From: Porphyromonadaceae bacterium UBA7180
GTDB lineage: Bacteria > Bacteroidota > Bacteroidia > Bacteroidales > Muribaculaceae
NCBI GenBank assembly: GCA_002491165.1
Contig: DKVK01000032.1
Location: 1 to 25,083 of the forward strand
DNA: 25,083 bases
Direction of reading: 5' to 3'
A program made the translations under genes and the position numbers. Numbering within the stretch: position 1 is the first letter of the stretch; each line of letters starts with the position of its first letter. Shown in pieces: positions 16,411-24,952 of this stretch. The notes beneath the pieces are model-generated. The model was not told the DNA's origin and made no database searches. It saw nothing but the letters and a program-made list of their open reading frames with translations.

Positions 16411-17961
16411 TCCTCCCCCAAAAAAAGATGTTAATCCCGCTCCCGCTGCAACTCTCCTGCCGCCCGAAACGCCCGACCGCAAACCCACACCCCGCAAGCA
16501 GAAGCTGGCTCGCAGAACCAAAACTCCGGGCTGAGACTCCGGGCCGGCACACAAGGAATCTGCGCCTTGTAGCGTTCTTAGCCTCCTTAATGACTTCAGC
16601 GACCTATAGTCGGTCCAGAATTTGTCCACGTTGGCATCGTAGCCGAAGATGGGCGACGAGTCTTCGCCACCGGTGGCGAAGCTGAGGCCTTCGGAGCTTG
16701 CGAAGGTGGTGAGGCCCAGGTTATAGAGGGCGGCGTTGCCTTGCTCGTCTTTAAGCGAGGCTTCCGGTTTGCCTCCTGTCTGGAAATAGTTATAGAGCGA
16801 GAACTCGCCCGGTGCGGCGTTAGGCGCTTCGGCGCGGAGCACCGGCGCGGTGTACATATTGTTGCGCGTGGTGAACTCCGAGGTGTAATCGGTGCGGTAG
16901 GTTTCGGTCAGTTCTTCGTCGGTGGAAGTGAGCTGGCTGTTGTCGGCCGCCATGTAGCTCCATGTATAAGTCGTGTTGTCGGGGTTGCCGTCGCTGGCGT
17001 TCATCCACGTCAGGGGCGAGTAGACCGGCAGCATGGCCACGTCGAGCGCCCACTGCGTGAAGTTCGGGTCGGTGCCGAAGCATAGTGTCTCGAAGGGGTA
17101 GTAATAAGCGGCGTTGAGGGCAGGATAGCCCACCGAGACACAGTCGATGCTCTGCAACTGTCCGTCGGTGCCCACATACTCGAAACCGATTTTTACATCC
17201 TTGCCCGCATAATCTGAAAGGTCTATGATTTGCGGGGCCAACGAGTTGTCATAATACATGGCCTCCTCGAAACCCATGGCCAGGAACCCGGGACGCTGTG
17301 CAAGGTCGTCAAGTGTCGTCCATGTATTGCCACCGTCTTCCGAGATGTTGATTTTTATGGTGTAGACCTGTGTCTTTTCGCCGATGTAGGACATCGTGTC
17401 CCAGTCCACATTGTCGGTGGAATACATCCATAGCGGTTCACAGTCAATGAGATAGCGCAGTATCATCCCCTCCTCTACATGGACGGTAGGTGTTACGAGC
17501 CATTCGTCGATAAAATTGGGGTTGTAGTTACAAGAAGCCACACAAGCACCTTGATAATTCATAAACTGGCAGTTGTTATACACAAACCACGGGTTCTGCG
17601 TAGTGGCGTCTTTAGATAGGGCCTGCCACCCTTCGGGCATCCACCCTTCGCCGGTGTAACCCTCGAAGTCTTCGTTCAGGGCGTAGCCGGAAGCGGCTTC
17701 GGCGCGGGCTGCGCGACGGGGCTGAATCACGCGGTTGCCTTCGAGACCTACTATGCGTTTGTATACCTTGCCGCCGTTCCTGACGGTCTGCATCTTGACG
17801 TTGCCCGAAAGCGTGCGGGAGCTGAGCACTTGCGGGGAGGCGGCCTTCACCGTGACGGCTCTTTGAGCGCGTGCGGCAGAAGCGACGCGCACCGGCTCCT
17901 GTGCGGAGACTGCGGCTGCGGAAAGCGCCACGGCCGCGGAAATAAGTAAAACTTGCTTCAT
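16384..17961 (-). pseudogene. Choice-of-anchor-J secreted protein with a lost C-terminus
   Basis: The frame encodes 525 residues. A signal peptide (cut after VSA, residue 20) is followed by a choice-of-anchor-J (cleaved-adhesin-like) domain: NEDFEGYTGEGWMPEGW, DEWLVTPTVHVEEG, IKINISEDGGNTW, DLSDYAGKDVKIGFEY. A second Tyr/Asn/Thr-rich part runs to FGYDANVDKFWTDY (residue 452). The last 73 residues (16384-16605) change abruptly to an Arg/Leu/Gly-rich, almost acid-free sequence that looks like translated non-coding DNA, and the gyrB promoter lies within it. In both other frames stops occur soon after the junction, so a simple frameshift does not restore a long end. Homologues as I recall them continue with a beta-rich domain. 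I call it a 3'-truncated gene; it may still produce an exported protein. Confidence 0.6.
16523..16544. repeat. Direct repeat ACTCCGGGC, two copies
   Basis: ACTCCGGGC occurs at 16523-16531 and again at 16536-16544, separated by TGAG. It lies in the aberrant tail of the anchor-J frame and supports the view that this stretch is not ordinary coding sequence. Confidence 0.5.
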
Positions 17962-18232
17962 GAATCTGTAATTTTTAGTTTGTAATCAGAGTCTTTGAAT
18001 ATAGTCGAGCCCATACAATTTACGGCCACTCATATTTCGGTCAGTAAATAAAAGGTACAGTCTCCGGAAAAGAGAACTCACATTTTGGCAACGTTACACA
18101 TTTACTATAAACCTGCTATACGATTTAACACTTTTAACACATCCTTTAACATTCATGCCACTATAAACCCCGCACACGACGGATTATGACTTACAATTCG
18201 CACAACCCTTACTGAATTTTAGCGGGAGAGGA
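17962..18232. other. Long divergent intergenic region with repeated AT-rich motifs
   Basis: No gene is seen between the minus-strand anchor-J gene and the promoter at 18233. CTATAAACC occurs at 18105-18113 and 18161-18169. Between them TTTAACA occurs three times (18124-18130, 18133-18139, 18145-18151). I find no convincing promoter for the minus-strand gene; the nearest match is TACCTTTT on the minus strand (18057 to 18050). The repeats could be operator sites. Confidence 0.45.
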
Positions 18233-18262
18233 TTTGTATTCCGAAAAATTTTTATACCTTTG
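18233..18262 (+). promoter_or_regulatory. Promoter of the acyltransferase-lipoprotein-radical SAM unit
   Basis: TTTG at 18233-18236 and TACCTTTG at 18255-18262 are separated by 18 bp. The predicted start is near 18269, giving a leader of about 100 nt. A small GGGCT / AGCCC hairpin with an 8-nt loop lies in the leader at about 18318-18335. Confidence 0.7.
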
Positions 18263-18369
18263 CATTTGGTTTGGTGGGTCATTGTCGACTCGCCCCGCAG
18301 TTCACAAAGGGCTGCAAGGGCTTACCTTTTAGCCCACCGACTATTTTTACACATTCTAAACATTTGATT

Positions 18370-18753
18370 ATGAACTTTTTAGTAACCGCAGCAGCTGCCA
18401 TCATGATGCTCGCCTCCGCCACTCCCTCGAACCCCGTTATCGCCAAGTTCCTCAGCGAGGCTGAAGAACAGGCCGCAGCCGCCGGCGTCAAGAACCCCAT
18501 CAGCTTTGAGAAAACACTCTTCGGAACAGATGCCATAATCGTCACCCAGGAAGTACCCGCCTCTTCGGCCGACCTGCAGCAGGTTCCCACCGACATGATG
18601 AAGAAGCAGATGGTGGACGAAATGAAAAGCGACAAAGAGAGCCAGGACCTCATCCAGGCGCTCAAGGACACCAACACGATGTTCATCCTGCGCCTCGTGG
18701 GCAACGACGGCGGCAATGTGGACATCATGATAATGCCGGCCGATTTCAAATAA
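18370..18753 (+). CDS. Small exported protein of unknown function
   Basis: I do not recognise this 127-residue protein. It begins with a hydrophobic stretch, MNFLVTAAAAIMMLASATPS, lacking the usual N-terminal positive charges and any lipobox, so export is likely but not certain. The mature part is acidic and helical in the middle (FLSEAEEQAAAAGVKNPISF, MMKKQMVDEMKSDKESQDLI), with hydrophobic strands at the end (MFILRLVGN, VDIMIMPADF). The ATG at 18370 was chosen because the longer frame reaches back into the promoter region. It is first in the unit, 6 bp before the acyltransferase, so a role in the same process is possible. Confidence 0.75.
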   Translation: MNFLVTAAAAIMMLASATPSNPVIAKFLSEAEEQAAAAGVKNPISFEKTLFGTDAIIVTQEVPASSADLQQVPTDMMKKQMVDEMKSDKESQDLIQALKDTNTMFILRLVGNDGGNVDIMIMPADFK

Positions 18754-18759
18754 ACCGAC

Positions 18760-19617
18760 ATGACGGAAGAAGGGAAAGGGCCGTTGCAGCTTGACCTGCA
18801 GGCCATCCTTCGCCGCCGGGCACCGGGCGCCATGCGCTTCGTGCCACGGTGGGTCGTGCGCCGACTGGAACGAACCATCCGTCAGGAGGAACTCAACGGT
18901 ATACTGCGCCGCACTTATCCGAAGCGCGGCAGCAGTTTCGCACGCGCCGCCCTCCACGACCTCGGCATCTCATTAGAAGTCAGAGGGTTGGAGAATATCC
19001 CCGAGGAGGGACGGTTCGTCTTCGCCTCTAACCATCCGCTCGGCGGACTCGACGGCATTTCGCTAATCAGCATACTCGGCGAGCTGTACGGCGACCGGAA
19101 TGTCTACTTCCTGGTCAACGACCTGCTGATGAACGTGGAGCCGCTGACCGACGTGTTTCTCCCCATCAACAAGTACGGCTCGCAGGGACGCAAGGCCGCC
19201 GCCGCCATCAACGACGCCTACGCCGGCGAAGCGCAAATCCTCATCTTCCCCGCAGGACTCGTGTCGCGGCTCCAGGGCAAGGAAATCAAGGACCTTGCAT
19301 GGCACAAGGCCTTCGTGGCCAAGGCGTTGCAGAGCGGACGCGACATCATACCGCTGCGCTTCGAGGGGTCGAACTCCATGAAATTCTACCGCCGGGCACG
19401 GCTTCGCAAACGCCTGGGCATCAGGATAAACCTCGAGCAGGCCATGCTCCCCGCCGAACTGGTGGGCGCGCGCGGTTCATCCTATCGCGTGGTCTTCGGA
19501 CGCCCGGTTTCCGCCGCCATGTTGCGCGAGAGCCACATGCCGCCGCAGGTTATAGCCGACCGCATCAAGGAATGGGTCTACACCCCCGACCTCCTCACAG
19601 GCACTTTCAAACTATAA
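18760..19617 (+). CDS. PlsC-type glycerol/lysophospholipid acyltransferase
   Basis: The 285-residue product has an acyltransferase core with the catalytic pair in NHPLGGLDG (His92 and Asp98, spaced H-x5-D rather than the classical H-x4-D). The second block, FPAGLVSR at 163-170, replaces the usual FPEGTRSR. Both variants are typical of a Bacteroidota branch of the family. No clear transmembrane helix is present, so it is probably a peripheral inner-membrane enzyme. Possible jobs are lysophospholipid acylation or O-acylation in glycine-lipid synthesis, as done by GlsA; the usual GNAT partner GlsB is not nearby. It is 6 bp after the small exported protein gene and 32 bp before the lipoprotein gene. 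Confidence 0.85.
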   Translation: MTEEGKGPLQLDLQAILRRRAPGAMRFVPRWVVRRLERTIRQEELNGILRRTYPKRGSSFARAALHDLGISLEVRGLENIPEEGRFVFASNHPLGGLDGISLISILGELYGDRNVYFLVNDLLMNVEPLTDVFLPINKYGSQGRKAAAAINDAYAGEAQILIFPAGLVSRLQGKEIKDLAWHKAFVAKALQSGRDIIPLRFEGSNSMKFYRRARLRKRLGIRINLEQAMLPAELVGARGSSYRVVFGRPVSAAMLRESHMPPQVIADRIKEWVYTPDLLTGTFKL

Positions 19618-19620
19618 CCT

Positions 19621-19634
19621 CTCCCCCCCGGGAG
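19621..19634 (+). repeat. Small GC hairpin between acyltransferase and lipoprotein genes
   Basis: CTCCC and GGGAG pair around a CCCC loop just after the acyltransferase stop codon. There is no T-run. It could act as an mRNA-stability or processing element and help set the lipoprotein level apart from the genes before it; this is inference. Confidence 0.35.
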
Positions 19635-19649
19635 CCTGATACCTTATTT

Positions 19650-19865
19650 ATGAAAAAGCTACGTAAAAAAACATTGGGATTCCTTTCCGGCTTCTGCGGG
19701 ATAGCGATATCGCTACTCTGCGGCACCTCGTGCGGCGAAGAAAAAGAGATACCAGTAATGTATGGGCCGGTCATGAAGGGATATGAAGACGTCCAGGACA
19801 CGGTCTCCGACGATTCAGGCCATGAAACCTGCCAAGTTCCCGAAGCCCCCGGACACAACAAATAA
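19650..19865 (+). CDS. Very small lipoprotein of an rSAM/lipoprotein pair
   Basis: This 71-residue protein starts with a strongly basic MKKLRKK, a hydrophobic stretch and a loose lipobox ending in Cys28 (GTSC). The mature part is only 44 residues: an acidic start (GEEKE) compatible with surface export, then IPVMYGPVMKGYEDV, an acidic stretch and a single Cys61 in HETCQVPE. The basic start, the MYGP motif just after the lipid Cys, and a radical SAM gene 6 bp downstream match the Bacteroidales rSAM/lipoprotein system I recall as TIGR04133/TIGR04134. It seems shorter than members I remember. It is likely the substrate of the neighbouring enzyme, with the MYGP region or Cys61 as candidate sites; this is inference. 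Confidence 0.75.
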   Translation: MKKLRKKTLGFLSGFCGIAISLLCGTSCGEEKEIPVMYGPVMKGYEDVQDTVSDDSGHETCQVPEAPGHNK

Positions 19866-19871
19866 CCCTAC

Positions 19872-20972
19872 ATGAGCGACGACACGAAACAAGGGAAAGT
19901 TCCCGGCATCGGGGCGCGGAAGCGCCTGGCGCTGGAGCTGTGGCGCGCGCAGACAGGCCTGGAACGCAAACGCCACGAGCTGCGGCAGCTTTTCTGGGAA
20001 TCCACCCACCGCTGTAACGTGAACTGCCTGCACTGCGGCAGCGACTGCGAGGCGCACACCGGCCGTCCCGACATGCCGGCCGAGGATTTCCTCCGCGTCG
20101 TGGACAGCATTCGCCCGCACATTGACCCCCATAACTGTCTGATAATCATCTCCGGCGGCGAACCGCTGGTGCGCGCCGACCTCGAGGAGGTGGGACGCGA
20201 GCTCTACCGCCGCGAGTTCCCGTGGGGAATGGTGACCAACGGGCGCGCGCTCACCCCGGAGCGCTTCGAGCGGCTGCGCCGCGCCGGACTGCGCTCGCTC
20301 ACCATAAGTCTCGACGGCCTGGAACCGGAACACGACTGGCTGCGCAACTCTCCCGGCACCTTCGTCCGCGCCGTCGACGCCATCCGCACCTGCCTGCGAC
20401 ACCCAGACGTGGCTTTCGACATCGTTACCTGCGTCAACTCTCGCAACTTCTCTACCCTGCCACAGCTCCGCGACCTGCTTATAGAGCTCGGAGTGGAGCA
20501 CTGGCGGCTCTTCACCATCTTCCCGGCCGGACGCGCCAAGGACAACCCGGAGCTGCGCATCGCCCCGGAACAATACCGCCGCCTCATGGACTTCATCGCC
20601 TCCACCCGCCGCGAGGGGCGCATACGGGCCTCCTACTGCTGCGAAGGATTCCTCGGCGGCTACGAAGGAGAAGTGCGCGACGGCTTCTACCGCTGCCACG
20701 CCGGAGTGTCCGTGGCCTCGGTGCTCATCGACGGTTCCATCTCGGGATGCGGCTCCATCCGCTCGCAATACTACGAAGGGAACATTTACCGCGACGACTT
20801 CATGGAGGTATGGGAGAAGGGCTTCCGCCGTTACCGCGACCGCGCGTGGATGCGCGCCCAGGAGCCCTGCTCGTCGTGCCGCCTGTGGCGCTACTGCGAG
20901 GGCAACGGCATGCACCTGCGCAACGAAGACGGCTCGCTGGCCCGCTGCAACCTACGAGACCTCGACTCCTGA
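19872..20972 (+). CDS. Radical SAM/SPASM protein of the rSAM/lipoprotein system
   Basis: The 366-residue enzyme has the radical SAM cluster motif C48-x3-C52-x2-C55 in HRCNVNCLHCGSDC, the GGEP block (IIISGGEPLVR) and further core strands (GMVTNGRA, TISLDGLE). The C-terminal third is a SPASM/twitch region with many cysteines (YCCEGFLGG, YRCHAG, SGCGSIR, CSSCRLWRYCEGN), which should bind extra 4Fe-4S clusters, as in peptide-modifying maturases. The N-terminal WESTHRCN resembles the MoaA/PqqE-like branch. It follows the lipoprotein gene by 6 bp, so they are surely co-transcribed. The likely role is radical modification of that lipoprotein; the chemistry is unknown. An alternative is action on another peptide. 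Confidence 0.88.
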   Translation: MSDDTKQGKVPGIGARKRLALELWRAQTGLERKRHELRQLFWESTHRCNVNCLHCGSDCEAHTGRPDMPAEDFLRVVDSIRPHIDPHNCLIIISGGEPLVRADLEEVGRELYRREFPWGMVTNGRALTPERFERLRRAGLRSLTISLDGLEPEHDWLRNSPGTFVRAVDAIRTCLRHPDVAFDIVTCVNSRNFSTLPQLRDLLIELGVEHWRLFTIFPAGRAKDNPELRIAPEQYRRLMDFIASTRREGRIRASYCCEGFLGGYEGEVRDGFYRCHAGVSVASVLIDGSISGCGSIRSQYYEGNIYRDDFMEVWEKGFRRYRDRAWMRAQEPCSSCRLWRYCEGNGMHLRNEDGSLARCNLRDLDS

Positions 20973-21100
20973 CTCCGCGGGGCGCCGCGCCAAAATAATT
21001 CCGCCTCGAAAGGCAGGGCAATTCCCCCGGACAATATGCCCCGGAAATCGCTTGGGTACAGTTTTTGCCATTACTTGCCCCGTTTCTCGGAAAAAATTGC

Positions 21101-21108
21101 TAACTTTG
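21101..21108 (+). promoter_or_regulatory. Promoter -7 element of pyrG-yidC
   Basis: TAACTTTG matches TAnnTTTG, 41 bp before the GTG start of pyrG. No TTTG stands at the ideal distance; the nearest is TTG at 21075-21077, 23 bp away. The rest of 20973-21100 shows no clear terminator for the radical SAM gene, so some read-through into pyrG is possible. Confidence 0.5.
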
Positions 21109-21149
21109 CACCTTGTTAACGAACCCACAACGTCAAGCATAACAAAGCA

Positions 21150-22781
21150 GTGAATACTAAATACATTTTCGTAACGGGAGGAGTGGTCTCCTCGCTTGGA
21201 AAAGGCATCATCTCCTCATCGCTGGCCCGCCTGCTTCTCTCGCGCGGCTACCGTGTCACCATCCAGAAATTCGACCCCTATATCAACATCGACCCGGGCA
21301 CCCTCAACCCTTACGAGCACGGCGAGTGCTATGTGACGGTAGACGGCCACGAGGCCGACCTCGACCTGGGCCACTACGAACGTTTCACCAACATCCGCAC
21401 CTCGCGCGCCAACAACGTCACCACCGGCCGCGTCTACCAGAGCGTCATCGACAAGGAACGCCGCGGCGATTACCTGGGCAAGACGGTGCAGATTATACCC
21501 CACATCACAGACGAAATCAAACGCGACGTCAAACTGCTGGGCAACACCGGCGACTATGACTTCGTGATTACCGAGATAGGAGGCACCGTGGGCGACATCG
21601 AGTCCACCCCGTACCTCGAGGCCGTGCGCCAGCTGAAATGGGAAATGGGCGACGACGTAATCAGCATCCACCTCACTTATGTCCCCTACATACGCGCCGC
21701 CAAAGAGCTGAAAACCAAACCCACCCAGCATTCCGTGAAGCAGTTGCAGCAGGTGGGTATCCAACCCGACGTGCTGGTGCTCCGCACCGAACACGACATC
21801 CCCGCCGCCATGCGCCGCAAAGTGGCACAGTTCTGCAACGTGGCCGCCGACGCCGTTATCCAGAGCATCGACGCACCGACCATCTACCAGGTCCCCCTCA
21901 TGATGCACGAGCAGAAATTCGACGAGATAGTGCTCCGCAAGCTCGGCATAGTGCCGCAGGGCGAGCCCGACCTCAAGGCATGGAACGTATTCCTCGACAA
22001 GATAGCCGGCGCCCAGGAGGTGGTCAACATCGGCCTCGTGGGAAAATACGTCGAGCTCCAGGACGCCTACAAGAGCATCGGCGAGTCCCTCTTCCAGGCC
22101 GCTACCTACTGCGACCACCGGCTCAACCTCGTCTACATCCACAGCGAGAAGCTCACCGACGAAAACGTCGAGGAACGCCTCCGCGACATGGACGGCATCA
22201 TCATAGCCCCGGGCTTCGGGCAACGCGGCATAGAGGGCAAGTTCACGGCCATCAAGTGGTGCCGCGAACACGACGTACCCACCTTCGGCATCTGCCTCGG
22301 CATGCAGTGCATGGTGATAGAGTATGCCCGCAACGTCCTCGGAATGACGGACGCCAACTCCACCGAGATAGACACCAAGACACCTCACAACGTCATCGAC
22401 CTCATGGAGGAGCAGAAGAGCATCACCAACATGGGAGGCACCATGCGTCTGGGCGCCTACGACTGCGAGTTGCGTCCCGGCAGCCGCGCCGCCAAGGCCT
22501 ACGGCACCACCACCGTCAGCGAACGCCACCGCCACCGCTTCGAGTTCAACGAAGAGTTCCGCCGACGCTTTGAGGAAGGCGGGATGCAGTGCGTCGGCCA
22601 GAATCCCCGCACCAAGCTCGTCGAGGTAGTGGAACTGCCGGAAAAACGCTGGTTCATCGGTACGCAGTACCACCCCGAATACCAGTCCACCGTACTAAAC
22701 CCCAACCCCCTCTTCATCGACTTCGTGAAGGCCGCCATCGCCTACGGCCGGGAGAAGAAGGAAGAAGCACCCAACAAGTAA
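21150..22781 (+). CDS. pyrG: CTP synthase (glutamine-hydrolysing)
   Basis: The 543-residue enzyme converts UTP to CTP using ATP and glutamine ammonia. The N-terminal amidoligase domain begins KYIFVTGGVVSSLGKGI and carries ITEIGGTVGDIES and KTKPTQHSVKQL. The C-terminal class I glutamine amidotransferase has its nucleophile at Cys382 (GICLGMQCM) and the His508/Glu510 pair in QYHPEY. Length is typical. The start is a GTG codon; its position is fixed by the conserved N-terminus. yidC follows after 20 bp on the same strand, so the two probably form an operon. CTP also feeds the CDP-diacylglycerol used by pssA in this window. Confidence 0.97.
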   Translation: MNTKYIFVTGGVVSSLGKGIISSSLARLLLSRGYRVTIQKFDPYINIDPGTLNPYEHGECYVTVDGHEADLDLGHYERFTNIRTSRANNVTTGRVYQSVIDKERRGDYLGKTVQIIPHITDEIKRDVKLLGNTGDYDFVITEIGGTVGDIESTPYLEAVRQLKWEMGDDVISIHLTYVPYIRAAKELKTKPTQHSVKQLQQVGIQPDVLVLRTEHDIPAAMRRKVAQFCNVAADAVIQSIDAPTIYQVPLMMHEQKFDEIVLRKLGIVPQGEPDLKAWNVFLDKIAGAQEVVNIGLVGKYVELQDAYKSIGESLFQAATYCDHRLNLVYIHSEKLTDENVEERLRDMDGIIIAPGFGQRGIEGKFTAIKWCREHDVPTFGICLGMQCMVIEYARNVLGMTDANSTEIDTKTPHNVIDLMEEQKSITNMGGTMRLGAYDCELRPGSRAAKAYGTTTVSERHRHRFEFNEEFRRRFEEGGMQCVGQNPRTKLVEVVELPEKRWFIGTQYHPEYQSTVLNPNPLFIDFVKAAIAYGREKKEEAPNK

Positions 22782-22801
22782 CACACCATTAATAAGATAC
22801 A

Positions 22802-24901
22802 ATGGATAAAAACACAATGACCGGGCTTCTGCTCATGGCCCTGGTGTTCTTCGGCTTCATGTGGCTCATGCCCAAGCAGGAACAGCAGGACGCCACGCAG
22901 CAGGAGCAGAAGGCCGAGCAGACGCAGAAGGCCGCACCCCGCGCCGAGCCCCTCTCCGACACCGAGAAGGAGTGGCTCGCCAAGAACATCGCCGACAACG
23001 GCACCACCGCTACCGGCGACGACAATGTGGCCGTCACCACACTCAAGAGCGGCGCCCTGGACCTCAGCCTCCGCGGCGACTCAATCTACGGCACAGTCAC
23101 CGTCGACGGCAAAGCCATTGACTACGCCAAGATCAACTCCACTAAGCCCGACGACATCGCCCCGGCAGTGCGCGACAAGGCCCTCGCCCTGGTGCGCTCG
23201 GCCAGCGAGAACGCCGGCAAGTTCGGCCGTTTCGCACAGTTCCTGCAAGGCAAGGACACTGTGGTGACGCTGCAGAACGACGTGCTCGCACTGCAACTAT
23301 CCGCCAAATCGGGCTCCATCACCCGCGCGCAGCTCAAAAAATACGACACCGAATACAGCGCAGACGAGCATAAGAAGGTAAAACCCACCAACGTAGTCCT
23401 ATTCGAGGGTGACAAGAACGGATTCGAGTTCCTCATTCCCATGCCGCAACCCGTCTCAACCAAGGACTTATACTTCACCCCGCGCGTGGTCAACGACTCC
23501 ACCGTGCTCATGAGCGTAAGCCCCACGGCAGACTCCTATTGGGGAATAGAATACACGCTCCCCAAGGGCGAGAACTATGTGGTGAAGATGCGCATAGTGC
23601 AGAAGAACATGGCCGCCGTGGCACGCAGCAACAACCGCAACCTCGGCGTAAACTGGCATCAGAGCGTCAAACGCCAGGAACAGGGCCGCATGTTCGAGGA
23701 ACGCAATTCCGGACTCTACTATAAGTTCGCCGGCGGCGACGTGGAACACCTCAGCGAAAGCAGCGACGACAGCGAAGAACGCCAGGCCAAGGTGCGCTGG
23801 ATCGGATTCAAGAACCAGTTCTTCAGCTCCGTGCTTGTCTCGGACCGCCCCTTCAACACCTGCGACTTCGACTCAAAGGTGCTCAAAGGCTCGGACTACC
23901 TCAAGGACCTCAATGCCGAGAGCGAAGTGAACGACTACGACTGGAACGCCGAAATCCCGGCACAGTTCTCGCTGTTCCTCGGCCCGAACCTGTACCCCCT
24001 CTTCTCCGACATCGAAGATAATATCGTCCCCGACGAGGACATGAACTTCACCAAGCTAATACCCCTCGGCTGGACCATCTTCCGTTGGGTCAACACCCTC
24101 ATCGTCATCCCGGTGTTCAACTTCCTGGGCTCCTTCGGGTGGAACTACGGCATAATCATCCTGTTGCTGACCATCTTCATCAAGCTCATCCTCTTCCCGC
24201 TCAGCTACAAGAGCTACAAGAGCCAGGCCAAGATGCGCATCCTCGCCCCGGACATCAAAGCCATCAACGAGAAATACCCCGGCCAGGAGAACGCCATGAA
24301 GCGCCAGCAGAAGACCATGGCACTCTACTCGCAGGCAGGCGCGTCCCCCTTCTCGGGCTGCCTCCCGTTGCTCCTACAGATGCCTATACTCTTCGCCATC
24401 TTCCAGTTCTTCCCCTCCTGCATCGAACTCCGCGGACAACACTTCCTCTGGGTGCATGACCTCTCGGCTCCCGACGCCATCATCTCCTGGAGCGGCAACA
24501 TCCCGCTCGTGACCGAATACTTCGGCAACCACATCTCGCTGTTCTGCCTGTTGATGACCGCCACAAACATCATCTACACCTACCTTAATATGCAGAACCA
24601 GCAATCCTCCGGTATGCCGGGGATGAAGTGGATGATGTACCTCATGCCGGTCTTCTTCATGATTTTCTTCAACAACTACGCGGCCGGCCTTAGCTATTAC
24701 TACTTCCTGTCGCTGCTGATCACCATCTGCCAGACCTACGCATTCCGCCTGGCCATCAAGGAAGACAGCGTGCGCAAAGCCATGGCCGCCAACGCCAAGA
24801 AACCGAAAAAGAAATCCGGCTTCATGGCACGCCTCGAAGAGATGCAGAAACAGCAGCAGGCCATGCTCCGCGAGCAGGAAAAGCGCAAAGGCAAACGCTA
24901 A
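22802..24901 (+). CDS. yidC: Membrane protein insertase YidC
   Basis: The 699-residue protein inserts and folds inner-membrane proteins, alone or with SecYEG. The first transmembrane helix (TGLLLMALVFFGFMWLM, residues 7-23) is followed by a large periplasmic domain of about 420 residues. Next comes the conserved insertase core: IILLLTIFIKLILFPLSYKSY, MRILAPDIKAINEKYP, GCLPLLLQMPILFAIFQFF, and the last helices (MKWMMYLMPVFFMIFFNNYAAGLSYYYFLS-type region). The tail is basic with a QKQQQAMLREQEKRKGKR end. It is about 80 residues longer than the Bacteroides YidC I recall (about 620); the extra part is near residues 50-150 and may contain an internal duplication. A strong terminator follows. Confidence 0.96.
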   Translation: MDKNTMTGLLLMALVFFGFMWLMPKQEQQDATQQEQKAEQTQKAAPRAEPLSDTEKEWLAKNIADNGTTATGDDNVAVTTLKSGALDLSLRGDSIYGTVTVDGKAIDYAKINSTKPDDIAPAVRDKALALVRSASENAGKFGRFAQFLQGKDTVVTLQNDVLALQLSAKSGSITRAQLKKYDTEYSADEHKKVKPTNVVLFEGDKNGFEFLIPMPQPVSTKDLYFTPRVVNDSTVLMSVSPTADSYWGIEYTLPKGENYVVKMRIVQKNMAAVARSNNRNLGVNWHQSVKRQEQGRMFEERNSGLYYKFAGGDVEHLSESSDDSEERQAKVRWIGFKNQFFSSVLVSDRPFNTCDFDSKVLKGSDYLKDLNAESEVNDYDWNAEIPAQFSLFLGPNLYPLFSDIEDNIVPDEDMNFTKLIPLGWTIFRWVNTLIVIPVFNFLGSFGWNYGIIILLLTIFIKLILFPLSYKSYKSQAKMRILAPDIKAINEKYPGQENAMKRQQKTMALYSQAGASPFSGCLPLLLQMPILFAIFQFFPSCIELRGQHFLWVHDLSAPDAIISWSGNIPLVTEYFGNHISLFCLLMTATNIIYTYLNMQNQQSSGMPGMKWMMYLMPVFFMIFFNNYAAGLSYYYFLSLLITICQTYAFRLAIKEDSVRKAMAANAKKPKKKSGFMARLEEMQKQQQAMLREQEKRKGKR

Positions 24902-24952
24902 CCGCGACTCCGCGACTCCTCCCAACAGATTCCCACAACCCCAGATACGCGA

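Noticed and set aside
19650..19865. Classical ribosomally made bacteriocin precursor
   Set aside because: The N-terminus is a lipoprotein signal rather than a leader peptide with a GG site, and no peptidase or ABC transporter gene is nearby.
19815..20915. A 366-residue minus-strand frame opposite the radical SAM gene
   Set aside because: The radical SAM protein has all expected motifs in the sense frame; the antisense product is Ala/Val/Gly-rich and has none.
21216..22673. A 485-residue open frame opposite pyrG
   Set aside because: pyrG is fully conserved here. The antisense product is low-complexity and has no recognisable motif.
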